Assembly (NCBI RefSeq): GCF_001184025.1
Contig: NZ_BBYG01000008.1
Location: forward strand, 620,001-684,000
DNA: 64,000 nucleotides
Source of the DNA: Streptomyces maremycinicus
GTDB taxonomy: Bacteria > Actinomycetota > Actinomycetes > Streptomycetales > Streptomycetaceae
Reading direction: 5' to 3'
Shown here: piece after piece, positions 8,406 to 17,181 of the stretch
Position numbering within the stretch: position 1 is the stretch's first letter
Layout: each line of letters begins with the position of its first letter
Translations under genes and position numbers: made by a program
Notes under the pieces: generated by a model
Told to the model about the DNA's origin: nothing
Seen by the model: only the letters and a program-made list of their open reading frames with translations
Databases searched by the model: none

Positions 8406-9278
8406 GTGCCAACAGCCATTGCCGTGACCGGAGCCGATCTGGCGCTGCCGCCGCAGGACGAACGCACCCTGCCCGCCACCGTGCTCGCCGAGCTCGACCG
8501 ACTGCCGCTGGACCGCGCCCTCGCCGAGGTCCAGACCCTCGTCGATCAGTACGGACACGTGATCGTCGTGTACTCACGGTCCGTCCCCGCCGCCGTCGAG
8601 CAACGGCTGCACACCATCCGCTCCCTCCTGGAGAGCGACCGCATCGCGCTCTTCCGCCCCGACCTTCCACCGCTCGCGGTGGCCGTCCTCGCCCGCCAGC
8701 TGCGTCAACTGGCCTCCTGCGACCTCGGACCCGGCGTCCTCGCCTCCGCGGGGCGGCTGCTCACCCACTACCTCCACGCGGGCGCGCTGCTCGGCTCGGT
8801 CACCCGCCTGGACCGGGTACCGGTGGTCGGCCTGAAGTCGCATGCCAGGTCATGGGTTCCGGGTAGTCAGTTCGGTGTGCTCGCCCACCCGCAGCCGGAA
8901 CTGGTCAAGGCCACTCCCGAAACGGTCCTGCCCGGACCGGAGTTCGGTACCTGGCTGCTCGTCGCCCGCGGACCGCTCCAGTCCGACTGGGTCACCGACG
9001 TCCTCGCCCCCGCCTGGAACGTCCAGGGGCTGCGCGAGACACACCTGCCCGCCGAGTCCGCCGACTGGTGGGGCACCGCCAAGGCGATCGAGTTCTGCGC
9101 CTACCTGCCCGACCTCTCGGTCCTCTACCAGCTGGTGACCTCCGTCCGGCAGGGCGTCTGCCACTGGTGCGGCATCGACGTCATCGGCGACCGCTGCGTC
9201 TTCTGCTCCGCGACCCCGCCGCCCCCCTCCGACCTCACCTCCCGCCCCGCCGCCCGCGCGCTCACCGCGGGCGACTGA
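8406..9278 (+). CDS. Tad-locus-associated protein with C-terminal zinc ribbon
   Basis: Function not known; 290 residues, no signal peptide or clear membrane helix. Most of the chain is an alpha/beta region with Leu-rich helices. Near the C-terminus C-x-x-C and C-x-x-C pairs 10 residues apart (C-H-W-C and C-V-F-C) form a probable zinc ribbon. GTG 8406 was preferred to the ATG 66 nt upstream because GGGGAG lies 6 nt before it. It is the first gene before the pilus assembly genes and is separated from cpaB by 119 bp of repeats, so membership of the pilus operon is likely but not certain. Confidence 0.78.
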   Translation: MPTAIAVTGADLALPPQDERTLPATVLAELDRLPLDRALAEVQTLVDQYGHVIVVYSRSVPAAVEQRLHTIRSLLESDRIALFRPDLPPLAVAVLARQLRQLASCDLGPGVLASAGRLLTHYLHAGALLGSVTRLDRVPVVGLKSHARSWVPGSQFGVLAHPQPELVKATPETVLPGPEFGTWLLVARGPLQSDWVTDVLAPAWNVQGLRETHLPAESADWWGTAKAIEFCAYLPDLSVLYQLVTSVRQGVCHWCGIDVIGDRCVFCSATPPPPSDLTSRPAARALTAGD

Positions 9279-9341
9279 ACGGCCCGCCCGAACCAGCTCG
9301 CCCCACCCAGCTCGACAGAACGGCCCGCCCGAACCAGCTCG
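9277..9341. repeat. 24-bp direct repeat pair
   Basis: The same 24 bp occur at 9277-9300 and 9318-9341, beginning at the stop codon of the zinc-ribbon gene; a shorter CCAGCTCG copy lies between. This looks like local duplication of the gene end in the 119-bp spacer before cpaB. Confidence 0.88.
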
Positions 9342-9397
9342 ACCTGTACGCCTGTTCCCGTCCGCTCGACCCGACCCCCAACGAGGTTGCACGGTTC

Positions 9398-10105
9398 ATG
9401 AACTCCCGTCAGCGCCGCGGCGTGATCCTCCTGCTCCTGTCGGTCCTGTGCGCCCTCGGCGCGTTCGCCGGCGTCCTCTCCGTCATCGACGACGTGAAGT
9501 CCAAGGTCGGCCCCGAGGTCACGGCGTACGAACTGCGCTCCGACGTGGCGCCCTACACCACCCTGAGCGCCGGCCAGTTCAAGAAGATCGAGATGCCGGA
9601 GCGCTGGCTGTCGGAGAACGCGGTCACCGACCTCGCCGCCATCCGCGGCAAGATCGCCGTGACGACGCTGAAGAAGGGCTCGCTGCTCCAGAGCGACATG
9701 ATCGTCGACCAGCCCGCCCTCCAGCCGGGCCAGCAGGAGGTCGCCATCATGATCGACGCGGCCACCGGAGTCGCCGGCAAGATCACCCCGGGGTCGTCCG
9801 TCAACGTCTACGCCACCTTCGAGGGTGCCCGGGAGAGTGATCCCGACCAGTCGAAGATCATCGTCACCAATGCCCGGGTCCTCGACGTCGGTCAGCTGAC
9901 CGCCCTCGAACCGGACGAGGGCAACCGCGGTCAGTCGCCCACCGACGCGGTCCCCATCACCTTCGCGCTGTCCACCCTCGACGCCCAGCGCATCACCTAC
10001 GCCGAGTCCTTCGCCAAGCGCGTCCGCCTCGCCCTCGTCGCGCCCGGCGGCGACACCACGGTCCCCGACCAGGACCGCACCTACGAACTCGTCACGGACA
10101 AGTGA
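9398..10105 (+). CDS. cpaB: Flp pilus assembly protein CpaB/RcpC, SAF domain
   Basis: A Tad pilus accessory protein, usually envelope-located. The 235 residues begin with a membrane anchor or uncleaved signal (about 5-28). A SAF domain follows (about 45-105), with an R-G-K-I-A strand and a turn at K-K-G-S-L-L. The RcpC-like domain covers about 115-230. ATG 9398 is preceded by GAGG at 11 nt. In Gram-negative Tad systems CpaB acts with the secretin, but no secretin is expected or seen here, so its role in this monoderm is less clear. The next gene, cpaE, starts 13 nt downstream. Confidence 0.88.
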   Translation: MNSRQRRGVILLLLSVLCALGAFAGVLSVIDDVKSKVGPEVTAYELRSDVAPYTTLSAGQFKKIEMPERWLSENAVTDLAAIRGKIAVTTLKKGSLLQSDMIVDQPALQPGQQEVAIMIDAATGVAGKITPGSSVNVYATFEGARESDPDQSKIIVTNARVLDVGQLTALEPDEGNRGQSPTDAVPITFALSTLDAQRITYAESFAKRVRLALVAPGGDTTVPDQDRTYELVTDK

Positions 10106-10118
10106 GAGGCCGCCGCCC

Positions 10119-11375
10119 ATGCCCACGAGGATCCTCCCGGCCGTCGGCGACGCGGACGCGGTCCGTTCCCTCACCACCCTGCTCAGCCAGCTCCCGGACG
10201 CCGAACCGGTCGCCCCGGTGTCCGACTCCACCCAGCTCGTGGACACCCTCGCCCGGCTCGCCGCCGAATCGGTCGACGAACTGCCCGAGGTCGTCGTCGT
10301 CCACGAACGCATCGGCCCGGTACCCGCACTGGAACTGGTCCGCGAGGTCGCCCTGCGCTTCCCGGCGGTCGGCGTCATCCTGGTCACCACCGACGCGGGA
10401 CCCGGCCTCTTCGCCGCCGCCATGGACTCCGGCGCCCGCGGCCTGGTCACCCTCCCGCTGAGCTACGAGGACCTCGCGAGCCGGGTCCAGGCGGTCGCCC
10501 AGTGGTCGGTCGGCGTACGGCGCCATCTCGGGCACGGCGCCGACGTGTTCACCGGCGTCGGCGGCACCGTCGTCACGGTCAGCGGGGCGAAGGGCGGCGT
10601 CGGCGCCACCCTCACGGCCGTCCAGCTCGCCCTCGCCGCCCAGGCGTCCGGCCGCTCCACCGCCCTCGTCGACCTCGACCTCCAGTCCGGCGACGTCGCC
10701 TCCTACCTGGACGTCCAGTTCCGCCGCTCGGTCGTCGACCTGGCCGCGATCACCGACATCTCGCCCCGCATCCTCGCCGAGGCCGTCTTCCGGCACGACA
10801 CCGGCGTGGCCCTGCTGCTCGCCCCGGCCGAGGGCGAACGCGGCGAGGAGGTGACCGACCGCGCCGCCCGCCAGATCCTCAGCGCCCTGCGCGCCCGCTA
10901 CGAGGTCGTCGTCGTCGACTGCGGCGCCCAGCTGAGCGGCGCGGGCGCGGCGGCCGTCGAACTGGCGGAGCGCGCCCTGCTGGTGACCACCCCGGACGTC
11001 GTCGCCGTGCGCGGCGCGAAACGCACCGTACGCATGTGGGACCGGCTCCAGATCCGCAAGGCCGAGGAGACGACCGTCGTCGTCAACCGCCACACCCGGA
11101 GCACGGAGATCCAGCCCCCGCTCATCCAGAAGATCACCGGCACGGCGATCGCCGCGACCACGATCCCCGCCAACTTCCGGGAACTCCAGGCCGCGGTCGA
11201 CGCCGGCCGGGTGCACGCCCTCGACGGCAAGGGCGTCGTCCGGCAGGCCCTGTGGGCACTCGCCGGGGAACTGGGGCTGGTCAAGGCCCCGGAGACCGCC
11301 CTCGTGCGCAGGCCGGGCGGCCGGGCGCGCGGCGGGGACAGGGGCGCGGCCGGGTTCCGGCGGCGGAGGGAGTGA
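10119..11375 (+). CDS. cpaE: CpaE/TadZ-like ParA-family ATPase
   Basis: Probable polar localisation or assembly ATPase of the Tad machine. The N-terminal third (about 1-130) looks like a degenerate receiver domain, as in TadZ. The ParA/MinD domain starts near 148 with the deviant P-loop K158-G-G-V-G-A-T164. The second lysine of the canonical K-G-G-x-G-K-T is replaced by Ala, as in many CpaE proteins, so nucleotide use may be atypical. Switch-like V-D-L-D-L-Q and V-V-V-D-C-G segments follow. It lies between cpaB and the first TadE-like gene, and its TGA ends 5 nt before that ATG. Confidence 0.92.
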   Translation: MPTRILPAVGDADAVRSLTTLLSQLPDAEPVAPVSDSTQLVDTLARLAAESVDELPEVVVVHERIGPVPALELVREVALRFPAVGVILVTTDAGPGLFAAAMDSGARGLVTLPLSYEDLASRVQAVAQWSVGVRRHLGHGADVFTGVGGTVVTVSGAKGGVGATLTAVQLALAAQASGRSTALVDLDLQSGDVASYLDVQFRRSVVDLAAITDISPRILAEAVFRHDTGVALLLAPAEGERGEEVTDRAARQILSALRARYEVVVVDCGAQLSGAGAAAVELAERALLVTTPDVVAVRGAKRTVRMWDRLQIRKAEETTVVVNRHTRSTEIQPPLIQKITGTAIAATTIPANFRELQAAVDAGRVHALDGKGVVRQALWALAGELGLVKAPETALVRRPGGRARGGDRGAAGFRRRRE

Positions 11376-11380
11376 ACGGC

Positions 11381-11764
11381 ATGTGGGGACACAGGGCACG
11401 CGACCGGGGCCAGGTCACCATCGAGTTCCTCGGCATGACACCGCTGATCATCGTGACCTTGGTGGTGGTGTGGCAGTTCGTCCTCGTGGGGTACACGTTC
11501 ACGCTCGCGGGGAATGCTGCCGACGAGGCGGTGCGGGCGGGGACGGCGGCCCCTCCGGGGGAGCGGCTCGCGGCGTGCCGGCAGGCGGGCCTGGACAAGC
11601 TCGGGGACGCGTGGAAGGGGAACGCCGTGGTCGATTGCGGCGGCAGCGGCTATGTCACGGCGGACGTCTCCCTCAAGGTCCCGGTCCTCTTCCCCGGCAC
11701 CATCGACTTCCCGTTCACGGTGCGCGCCCACGCGGGCGCCGTCGAGGAAGAGGACGGTGACTGA
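11381..11764 (+). CDS. tadE: TadE-like minor pseudopilin 1
   Basis: A 127-residue pilin-like membrane protein. The signature G-Q-V-T-I-E-F-L-G at about 10-18 matches the TadE/Flp prepilin peptidase site, with Glu at +5 of the mature protein. It is followed by a hydrophobic helix (about 20-45) and a small extracytoplasmic domain with two Cys that may form a disulfide. ATG 11381 is chosen because GGAGG lies 11 nt upstream; GTG 11372 would be too close. The stop overlaps the start region of the second TadE-like gene. Confidence 0.88.
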   Translation: MWGHRARDRGQVTIEFLGMTPLIIVTLVVVWQFVLVGYTFTLAGNAADEAVRAGTAAPPGERLAACRQAGLDKLGDAWKGNAVVDCGGSGYVTADVSLKVPVLFPGTIDFPFTVRAHAGAVEEEDGD

Positions 11765-12149
11765 GATGGCGTACCCACGCCGCGCCCGAACGGGGGCACC
11801 CGCCCCCGCCCGCACGCGCGACCGCGGCCAAGTGGCCCTGGAGTACCTCGGGTTCCTGCCGCTCCTGCTCCTGGTCGCGCTGGCCGCCGTACAGCTCGGC
11901 CTGATCGCGTACGCGGCACAGCAGGCGGGCACGGCGGCCCGGACCGGGGCCCGCAGCGCGTCCCTCGACGAGGACTACGGCGCCGACTGCCAACAGGCGG
12001 TGAGCAGTTGGCTGGACGTGAGCTGCGCCGCGGCCGGTCTGGGCGACGAGGTCCGGGTCACCTCCACCGTCACCATCCCGTCCGTCATTCCCGGCATCGG
12101 GGACTTCGGCCAGGCCCACAAGACGGCCACGATGCCGGTCGACCACTGA
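11757..12149 (+). CDS. tadE: TadE-like minor pseudopilin 2
   Basis: A second TadE-like protein of about 130 residues. Its processing motif is G-Q-V-A-L-E-Y-L-G, followed by one hydrophobic helix and an outer domain with two cysteines. GTG 11757 overlaps the preceding gene by 8 nt and has GAGG 9 nt upstream. ATG 11766, with AGAGGA 11 nt upstream, is an almost equally good start. The paired tadE-like genes suggest a heteromeric minor pilin set at the base or tip of the pilus. Confidence 0.85.
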   Translation: MTEMAYPRRARTGAPAPARTRDRGQVALEYLGFLPLLLLVALAAVQLGLIAYAAQQAGTAARTGARSASLDEDYGADCQQAVSSWLDVSCAAAGLGDEVRVTSTVTIPSVIPGIGDFGQAHKTATMPVDH

Positions 12150-12165
12150 GGGAAGGGCATCCGAC

Positions 12166-13503
12166 ATGAGCCTGCGGGCACGCATCACCTCCCCCGAGGA
12201 GAACGGCGGCCGGGGCGAGGACGGCCACCTGGTCACCTCCTACCGCGCCAAGCTGCTGGAGGAGATCGACCTCGCCGAGATGAGCTCGCTGGCGGCCGCC
12301 GAGCGCCGGGCGCGGCTGGAGCGGGTGCTGGGACACATCATCAGCCGCGAGGGCCCGGTCCTGTCGACGGTGGAGCGCTCCCAGCTGATCCGCCGGGTGG
12401 TCGACGAGGCACTGGGTCTGGGCATCCTGGAGCCCCTGCTCGAGGACGCGTCGATCACCGAGATCATGGTGAACGGCCCCGACGCGATCTTCGTCGAGCG
12501 CGGCGGCCGGGTCGAACAGCTCCCCCTCCGCTTCGCGTCGAACGACCAGCTGATGCAGACGATCGAACGCATCGTCTCCACCGTCAACCGCCGTGTCGAC
12601 GAGACCAACCCGATGGTCGACGCGCGGCTGCCGTCGGGCGAGCGGGTCAACGTCATCATCCCCCCGTTGTCGCTGACCGGCCCCACCCTCACCATCCGCC
12701 GCTTCCCGCGCTCCTTCACGCTCCACGAACTGATCGGCTTCGGCTCGCTGGACGAGCAGATGCTGTATCTGCTGGCCGGTCTGGTGCAGGCCAAGTTCAA
12801 CGTGATCGTCTCGGGCGCGACGGGCACCGGCAAGACCACCTTGCTGAACGCGCTCTCGGGTCTGATCCCGGACGGCGAACGCATCATCACCATCGAGGAC
12901 TCGGCGGAACTCCAGCTCCAGCAGTCGCATGTGATCCGTCTGGAGTCCCGGCCCCCGAACGTCGAGGGCAACGGCCGCATCACCATCCGCGACCTGGTCC
13001 GCAACTCCCTGCGGATGCGCCCGGACCGGATCGTGGTCGGCGAGGTCCGGGGCGGCGAGTCGCTCGACATGCTCCAGGCGATGTCGACCGGCCACGACGG
13101 CTCCCTGGCCACGGTCCACGCCAACAGCGCGGAGGACGCCCTGATGCGCCTCCAGACCCTCGCGTCGATGTCGGACGTCGAGATCCCCTTCGTCGCGCTG
13201 CACGACCAGATCAACAGCGCGGTGGACGTCGTCGTCCAGCTCACCCGCTTCGCCGACGGCGCCCGCCGCATCACCGAGATAGCCGTGCTCGACAGCCACG
13301 GCGGAGAGCCGTACCGGCTGGCGACGATCGCCCGCTTCAACGCCCGGCCGATGACCGCCGACGGGCGCGTCCACGGCGTCTTCGAGTACTTCCCCCTCCC
13401 ACGCCGCACCGCGGACCGCCTCTACATGGCGAGCCAGCCGATCCCGCAGGCGTTCGGGGTGGCGCACGCGGCACACGAACTGACGACAAGGGAAGCCCGG
13501 TGA
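12166..13503 (+). CDS. cpaF: CpaF/TadA type II/IV secretion ATPase
   Basis: The hexameric motor ATPase that drives Flp pilus polymerisation. The 445 residues contain the N-terminal domain (about 25-190) and a RecA-like core with Walker A G217-A-T-G-T-G-K-T224. An acidic Asp box (T-I-E-D-S-A-E-L) and a Walker B/His box region (V-G-E-V-R-G-G-E and T-G-H-D-G-S) complete the family set. ATG 12166 is preceded by GGGAAGG. The stop overlaps the tadB start as GTGA, so ATPase and platform are translationally coupled. Confidence 0.96.
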   Translation: MSLRARITSPEENGGRGEDGHLVTSYRAKLLEEIDLAEMSSLAAAERRARLERVLGHIISREGPVLSTVERSQLIRRVVDEALGLGILEPLLEDASITEIMVNGPDAIFVERGGRVEQLPLRFASNDQLMQTIERIVSTVNRRVDETNPMVDARLPSGERVNVIIPPLSLTGPTLTIRRFPRSFTLHELIGFGSLDEQMLYLLAGLVQAKFNVIVSGATGTGKTTLLNALSGLIPDGERIITIEDSAELQLQQSHVIRLESRPPNVEGNGRITIRDLVRNSLRMRPDRIVVGEVRGGESLDMLQAMSTGHDGSLATVHANSAEDALMRLQTLASMSDVEIPFVALHDQINSAVDVVVQLTRFADGARRITEIAVLDSHGGEPYRLATIARFNARPMTADGRVHGVFEYFPLPRRTADRLYMASQPIPQAFGVAHAAHELTTREAR

Positions 13504-14453
13504 CGGCGATGGACCTCGACACCCTGATCACCCTCACCACCGGCGGCACCCTCGTGACCTGCGTCCTGGCCGTCGCGGGCCTGCACGCGTACGCGCGGGG
13601 CCGGGACCGGCGGGCGGAGCTGGTGGAACGCCTCTCCTACACCGGCCGGCTCCCCGACTCCGGCCGCCGGCGCCGCTTCCGCACCCTGGACCGCCGACTG
13701 CGCCGCACGACGACGGGCCGCAGGCTGGAGCTGAAGCTCGCGGCGACCGGCCTGGACGTGACCCCCGGCGAGTTCTTCGTCTACATGCTGGCGGCGGTGG
13801 CCGGGCTGTGGCTGGTCGGCCAGGCCACCCTGGCCCCCTTCTTCGGCCCGATCGCAGGCCTTCTCGGCGTCTGGGCGGCCTGGCAGTTCCTCAACTGGCA
13901 ACGCCAGAAACGCATCGAGCGGTTCATCAACCAACTCCCCGAACTGGCCCGGATCCTGGCCAACGCCACCCACGCGGGCCTGGCGCTGCGCACCGCGATC
14001 GGCATGGCGGCGGAGGAGCTGGAGGCCCCGGCCGGCGAGGAACTGGCCAAGGTCGCCAACCAGTTGGCGGTCGGCCACTCCATGGACGACGCCCTGGGCG
14101 AACTCGCCGACCGCCTCCCCTCCCGTGAACTGGTCGTCCTGGTCACCACCCTGGTCCTGTCCAACCGGGCCGGCGGCCAGGTCGTCGGCGCGCTGCGGAA
14201 CCTGACGGAGACGCTGGAGGAACGCAAGGAGACCCGGCGCGAGGTCCGGACCCAGCTGTCGCAGGTGAACATGACCTCCTACGCGGTGCCGGTGCTGGGG
14301 GTCGGGGCGTTGTTCCTCATGAACAGCGTCGAGGACGGGACGCTGGACCGGATGACCGGTTCGGCCGTCGGCCAGGCCTGCGTGATCATCGCGTTCAGTC
14401 TCTACGCCGTGGGCTTCGTCCTCATCCGCCGTATGTCCCGTATCGACGTCTGA
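13500..14453 (+). CDS. tadB: TadB-like pilus inner-membrane platform protein
   Basis: A GspF/TadB family membrane platform protein of 317 residues. An N-terminal helix (about 8-30) is followed by a basic cytoplasmic stretch, a membrane pair (about 92-140), a T2SS-F domain (about 145-270) and C-terminal helices. GTG 13500 overlaps the cpaF stop. TadB and TadC normally form a heteromer that couples the ATPase to the growing filament; that role is inferred from family and position. Confidence 0.93.
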   Translation: MTAMDLDTLITLTTGGTLVTCVLAVAGLHAYARGRDRRAELVERLSYTGRLPDSGRRRRFRTLDRRLRRTTTGRRLELKLAATGLDVTPGEFFVYMLAAVAGLWLVGQATLAPFFGPIAGLLGVWAAWQFLNWQRQKRIERFINQLPELARILANATHAGLALRTAIGMAAEELEAPAGEELAKVANQLAVGHSMDDALGELADRLPSRELVVLVTTLVLSNRAGGQVVGALRNLTETLEERKETRREVRTQLSQVNMTSYAVPVLGVGALFLMNSVEDGTLDRMTGSAVGQACVIIAFSLYAVGFVLIRRMSRIDV

Positions 14454-14472
14454 GCAGGAGGTGACGCAGGGG

Positions 14473-15360
14473 ATGGAACTGCTGCTCGCACTCGCCATGG
14501 GCCTCGGCGTCTGGGGCATGTTCACCGGCATCCGCATGTACCGGGCCGACGTGAAGCTGCCCAGCGACCTCGCGCTGGCCCTGGAGGTCGGTTCGACGCG
14601 CACCGGCGCCGTCGGCTCGCTCGTCGACCGCGTGGGCATGCGGTACGCGCCCGCCGTCCTGCGGCTGATGGGCCCCAAGCAGGTCAGCAGGTACCGGCGC
14701 AGGATCGACCTCGCGGGCAATCCGGGCGGCCTGACGATCGACCGCTACGCCGCCCGGCGCGCGGTGTACGGCGGGATCGGCGCCCTCGGCGCGTTCGCCG
14801 CGCTGCTCCAGGGCAGCTTCTTCATCGCGCTGCTCATGCTCGCCTTCGGCGTGTTCTGGTCCGAGGTCGGCATCTGGTCCGCGATCCGGGTCCGCAAGGA
14901 CGCCATCGAACGGACCCTGCCGGACTTCCTCGACGTGCTCGCCGTGGTGGTGAGCGCGGGCCTCGGTTTCCGGCAGGCCCTGGACCGGGTGGCGTCCCGG
15001 TACGAGGGCCCCTGGGCCGACGAGATCCGCATCACGCTGCGGCAGATGGACATGGGCGTCAGCCGCCGCGAGGCCTTCCAGGAGCTGCGCCGCCGCAACG
15101 ACTCCGAGCAGGTCGCCATGTTCGTCACGGCGCTCCAGCAGGGCGAGGAGCTCGGCGCGCCGATCGTCGACACCCTCGTCTCGATCGCCAAGGACATGCG
15201 CCGGACGGACGCGCAGAACGCCCGGCGCAAGGCGGCCCGGGCGGTCCCCAAGGCCACGCTGATGATCACCACGTTCATGGTCCCGGCGACGATGCTCCTC
15301 CTCGGCGCGGGGATGCTGCTCGGCTCCGGCACGGACTTCAGCTCGATCACGGGCGAGTAG
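14473..15360 (+). CDS. tadC: TadC-like pilus inner-membrane platform protein
   Basis: The partner platform protein, 295 residues from ATG 14473. It shows the GspF/TadC pattern: an N-terminal helix, a membrane pair (about 95-140), a cytoplasmic T2SS-F domain with L-P-D-F-L-D-V-L, and a terminal helix pair. AGGAGG at 14456-14461 lies 11 nt from ATG 14473. GTG 14461 overlaps that ribosome site and is unlikely. It follows tadB by 19 nt and precedes the histidine kinase by 9 nt. Confidence 0.93.
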   Translation: MELLLALAMGLGVWGMFTGIRMYRADVKLPSDLALALEVGSTRTGAVGSLVDRVGMRYAPAVLRLMGPKQVSRYRRRIDLAGNPGGLTIDRYAARRAVYGGIGALGAFAALLQGSFFIALLMLAFGVFWSEVGIWSAIRVRKDAIERTLPDFLDVLAVVVSAGLGFRQALDRVASRYEGPWADEIRITLRQMDMGVSRREAFQELRRRNDSEQVAMFVTALQQGEELGAPIVDTLVSIAKDMRRTDAQNARRKAARAVPKATLMITTFMVPATMLLLGAGMLLGSGTDFSSITGE

Positions 15361-15369
15361 GCGGACGGT

Positions 15370-17181
15370 ATGACGGCCATGACGACGGCGACGACGAGCC
15401 CCCGGGCGACCGCACGGGCCAGCGCGACGGCAAGAGTGCGCGAAGCGGTACTGAAACGCGCCCGCGCCCGGCAGCCGACGGGCGAGCCCCCCGAGGGCGC
15501 GGCCCCGGCGGGCGCGTCCCCGGGGACGACGGCACCGGTTACGGCGACGGTGGCACGGGGTACGGCGACGGCGGCACGGGGTACTGCGACGGCGACGGCG
15601 GCATCGGAGAAGACCGGGCTGACCGCCGGGTCGATCGGCACCGGGTCGACCACCGGGCCGACCGGCAGGTGGCCGTTCACCAGGCCGACCGGCGCCGGGC
15701 CGAACGGCATTGGGCCGACCGCCAGACCGAGTGGCGCCGAGTCGACGACCGGGCCGCAGGGCGCCGGACCGACCGGCATCGGGTCGACCGGCACGTCGCC
15801 GACCACCGGGCCGACCGGCATCGGGCAGACCACCGGGCCGACCGGCGCCGGGCCGACCATCGGGCCGACCGGCGCCGGGACGTCCGGCACCGGGGCGGAG
15901 GCCGAGGCCGTTGTCGGCACCCGTGCCGATGCCGCGGTGTCGGTCCAGGTGGACGTGCCTCTTCAGGTGAACGCGCTTCAGGCCATGTGCCGGCAGGTGT
16001 TCGGCTTCCGACTGGCCATGATCGCGCTCGCCGCCCCCGCGGCCCTCCTCAACGCCGCCCCGGGACTGGGCACCCGCCTGGTGGGCGCGGCCGTGGTCGT
16101 CACCTTCATGGGGTCCTACGTCCTCTTCCGCGACTGGGAACGCTTCGGCCCCCTGCTCCTGCGCCATCCCTCGCTGCTGGCCGTGGACACCCTGTTCGGC
16201 ACCCTGCTGCTGATCTCCGCGGGACCCGACACCACGCTCGCCTACGTCAGCGTCTGCACCCCGCTGCTGGCCGGCATCGTCTACGGCTGGCGCTGCGCCG
16301 CCTGTTTCGCGTCCCTCCAGTCGCTGATCCTGCTCCTGGTCCACGCGACCCTGGTGCGGGAGCCCGGCGTGAGCCTCGCCGAGCGGCTGCTGCTGCCGGG
16401 CCTCTGTGTCATCACCGGCGCGATGGGCTCGTCGCTGCGTCACCTGATGCTCCGCTTCGGCGCGGCCACCCAGGCCCTGACCACCGTCAAGGCCCGTCTG
16501 GCCGGCACCGAGGCGGTCGCCGCCGAACGCGCCCGGCTGGCCCGCGAGATGCACGACTCCGTGGCCAAGACACTGCACGGGGTGGCCCTCGCCGCGGACG
16601 CCCTGGCCCATTCGGCGGGCTCGCCGGGCATGGACCCGGTCATCGTGCGGCAGCACGCCGAACTGGTCTCCCGGGCCGCGCGCCGCGCCGCGGCGGAGTC
16701 CCGCGAACTCCTCACCGACCTCCGCCGCGAGGCAGACCCCGTGCAGGACGTCGACCTCCTGCCCGAACTGGCGGCCCGCGCGGATGTGTTCGGGGACCGG
16801 ACGGGCCTGCCGGTCAGCTACCAAGCCTCCGGCGACCGCACGACGCTCCCCGTCCCGCCCGCGGTGGCCCGGCAGCTCCTCACGATCACCTCGGAGGCCA
16901 TGGAGAACGCCCACCGCCACGCGGCCCCGACCCATGTGGAGGTGCGAGCGGCCGTGCACGGCGAGCTCCTCACCCTGAGCGTCCGCGACGACGGCCGTGG
17001 CCTGCCGCCCGGCGCCACCCTGGAACAGCTTCGCCGCACCGGCCACTTCGGCCTGGTCGGCATGACCGAACGGGCCGCCTCCGTCGGCGCCCGCATCCGC
17101 ATCGGCCACGGCCGCGACTCCCGGGGCACCGAGGTGCGTCTGGAACTCCCGCTGGCCGCGCACACAGAGGAGGTCGTCTGA
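15370..17181 (+). CDS. Sensor histidine kinase with long Thr/Gly/Pro-rich N-terminus
   Basis: A NarX/DesK-type kinase (HisKA_3) of 603 residues. The first about 190 residues are low complexity, with irregular G-P-T-G and G-x-G-P-T repeats at about 95-175. Membrane helices cover about 212-360. The phospho-acceptor H395 lies in A-R-E-M-H-D-S-V. The ATPase has an N-A-H-R-H-A N box and D-D-G-R-G-L. It sits inside the pilus operon directly before its response regulator, with TGATG overlap, so it probably controls pilus or linked surface functions. The repeat arm is unusual for the family and could be disordered; the ATG chosen is the first in frame after tadC. Confidence 0.92.
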   Translation: MTAMTTATTSPRATARASATARVREAVLKRARARQPTGEPPEGAAPAGASPGTTAPVTATVARGTATAARGTATATAASEKTGLTAGSIGTGSTTGPTGRWPFTRPTGAGPNGIGPTARPSGAESTTGPQGAGPTGIGSTGTSPTTGPTGIGQTTGPTGAGPTIGPTGAGTSGTGAEAEAVVGTRADAAVSVQVDVPLQVNALQAMCRQVFGFRLAMIALAAPAALLNAAPGLGTRLVGAAVVVTFMGSYVLFRDWERFGPLLLRHPSLLAVDTLFGTLLLISAGPDTTLAYVSVCTPLLAGIVYGWRCAACFASLQSLILLLVHATLVREPGVSLAERLLLPGLCVITGAMGSSLRHLMLRFGAATQALTTVKARLAGTEAVAAERARLAREMHDSVAKTLHGVALAADALAHSAGSPGMDPVIVRQHAELVSRAARRAAAESRELLTDLRREADPVQDVDLLPELAARADVFGDRTGLPVSYQASGDRTTLPVPPAVARQLLTITSEAMENAHRHAAPTHVEVRAAVHGELLTLSVRDDGRGLPPGATLEQLRRTGHFGLVGMTERAASVGARIRIGHGRDSRGTEVRLELPLAAHTEEVV

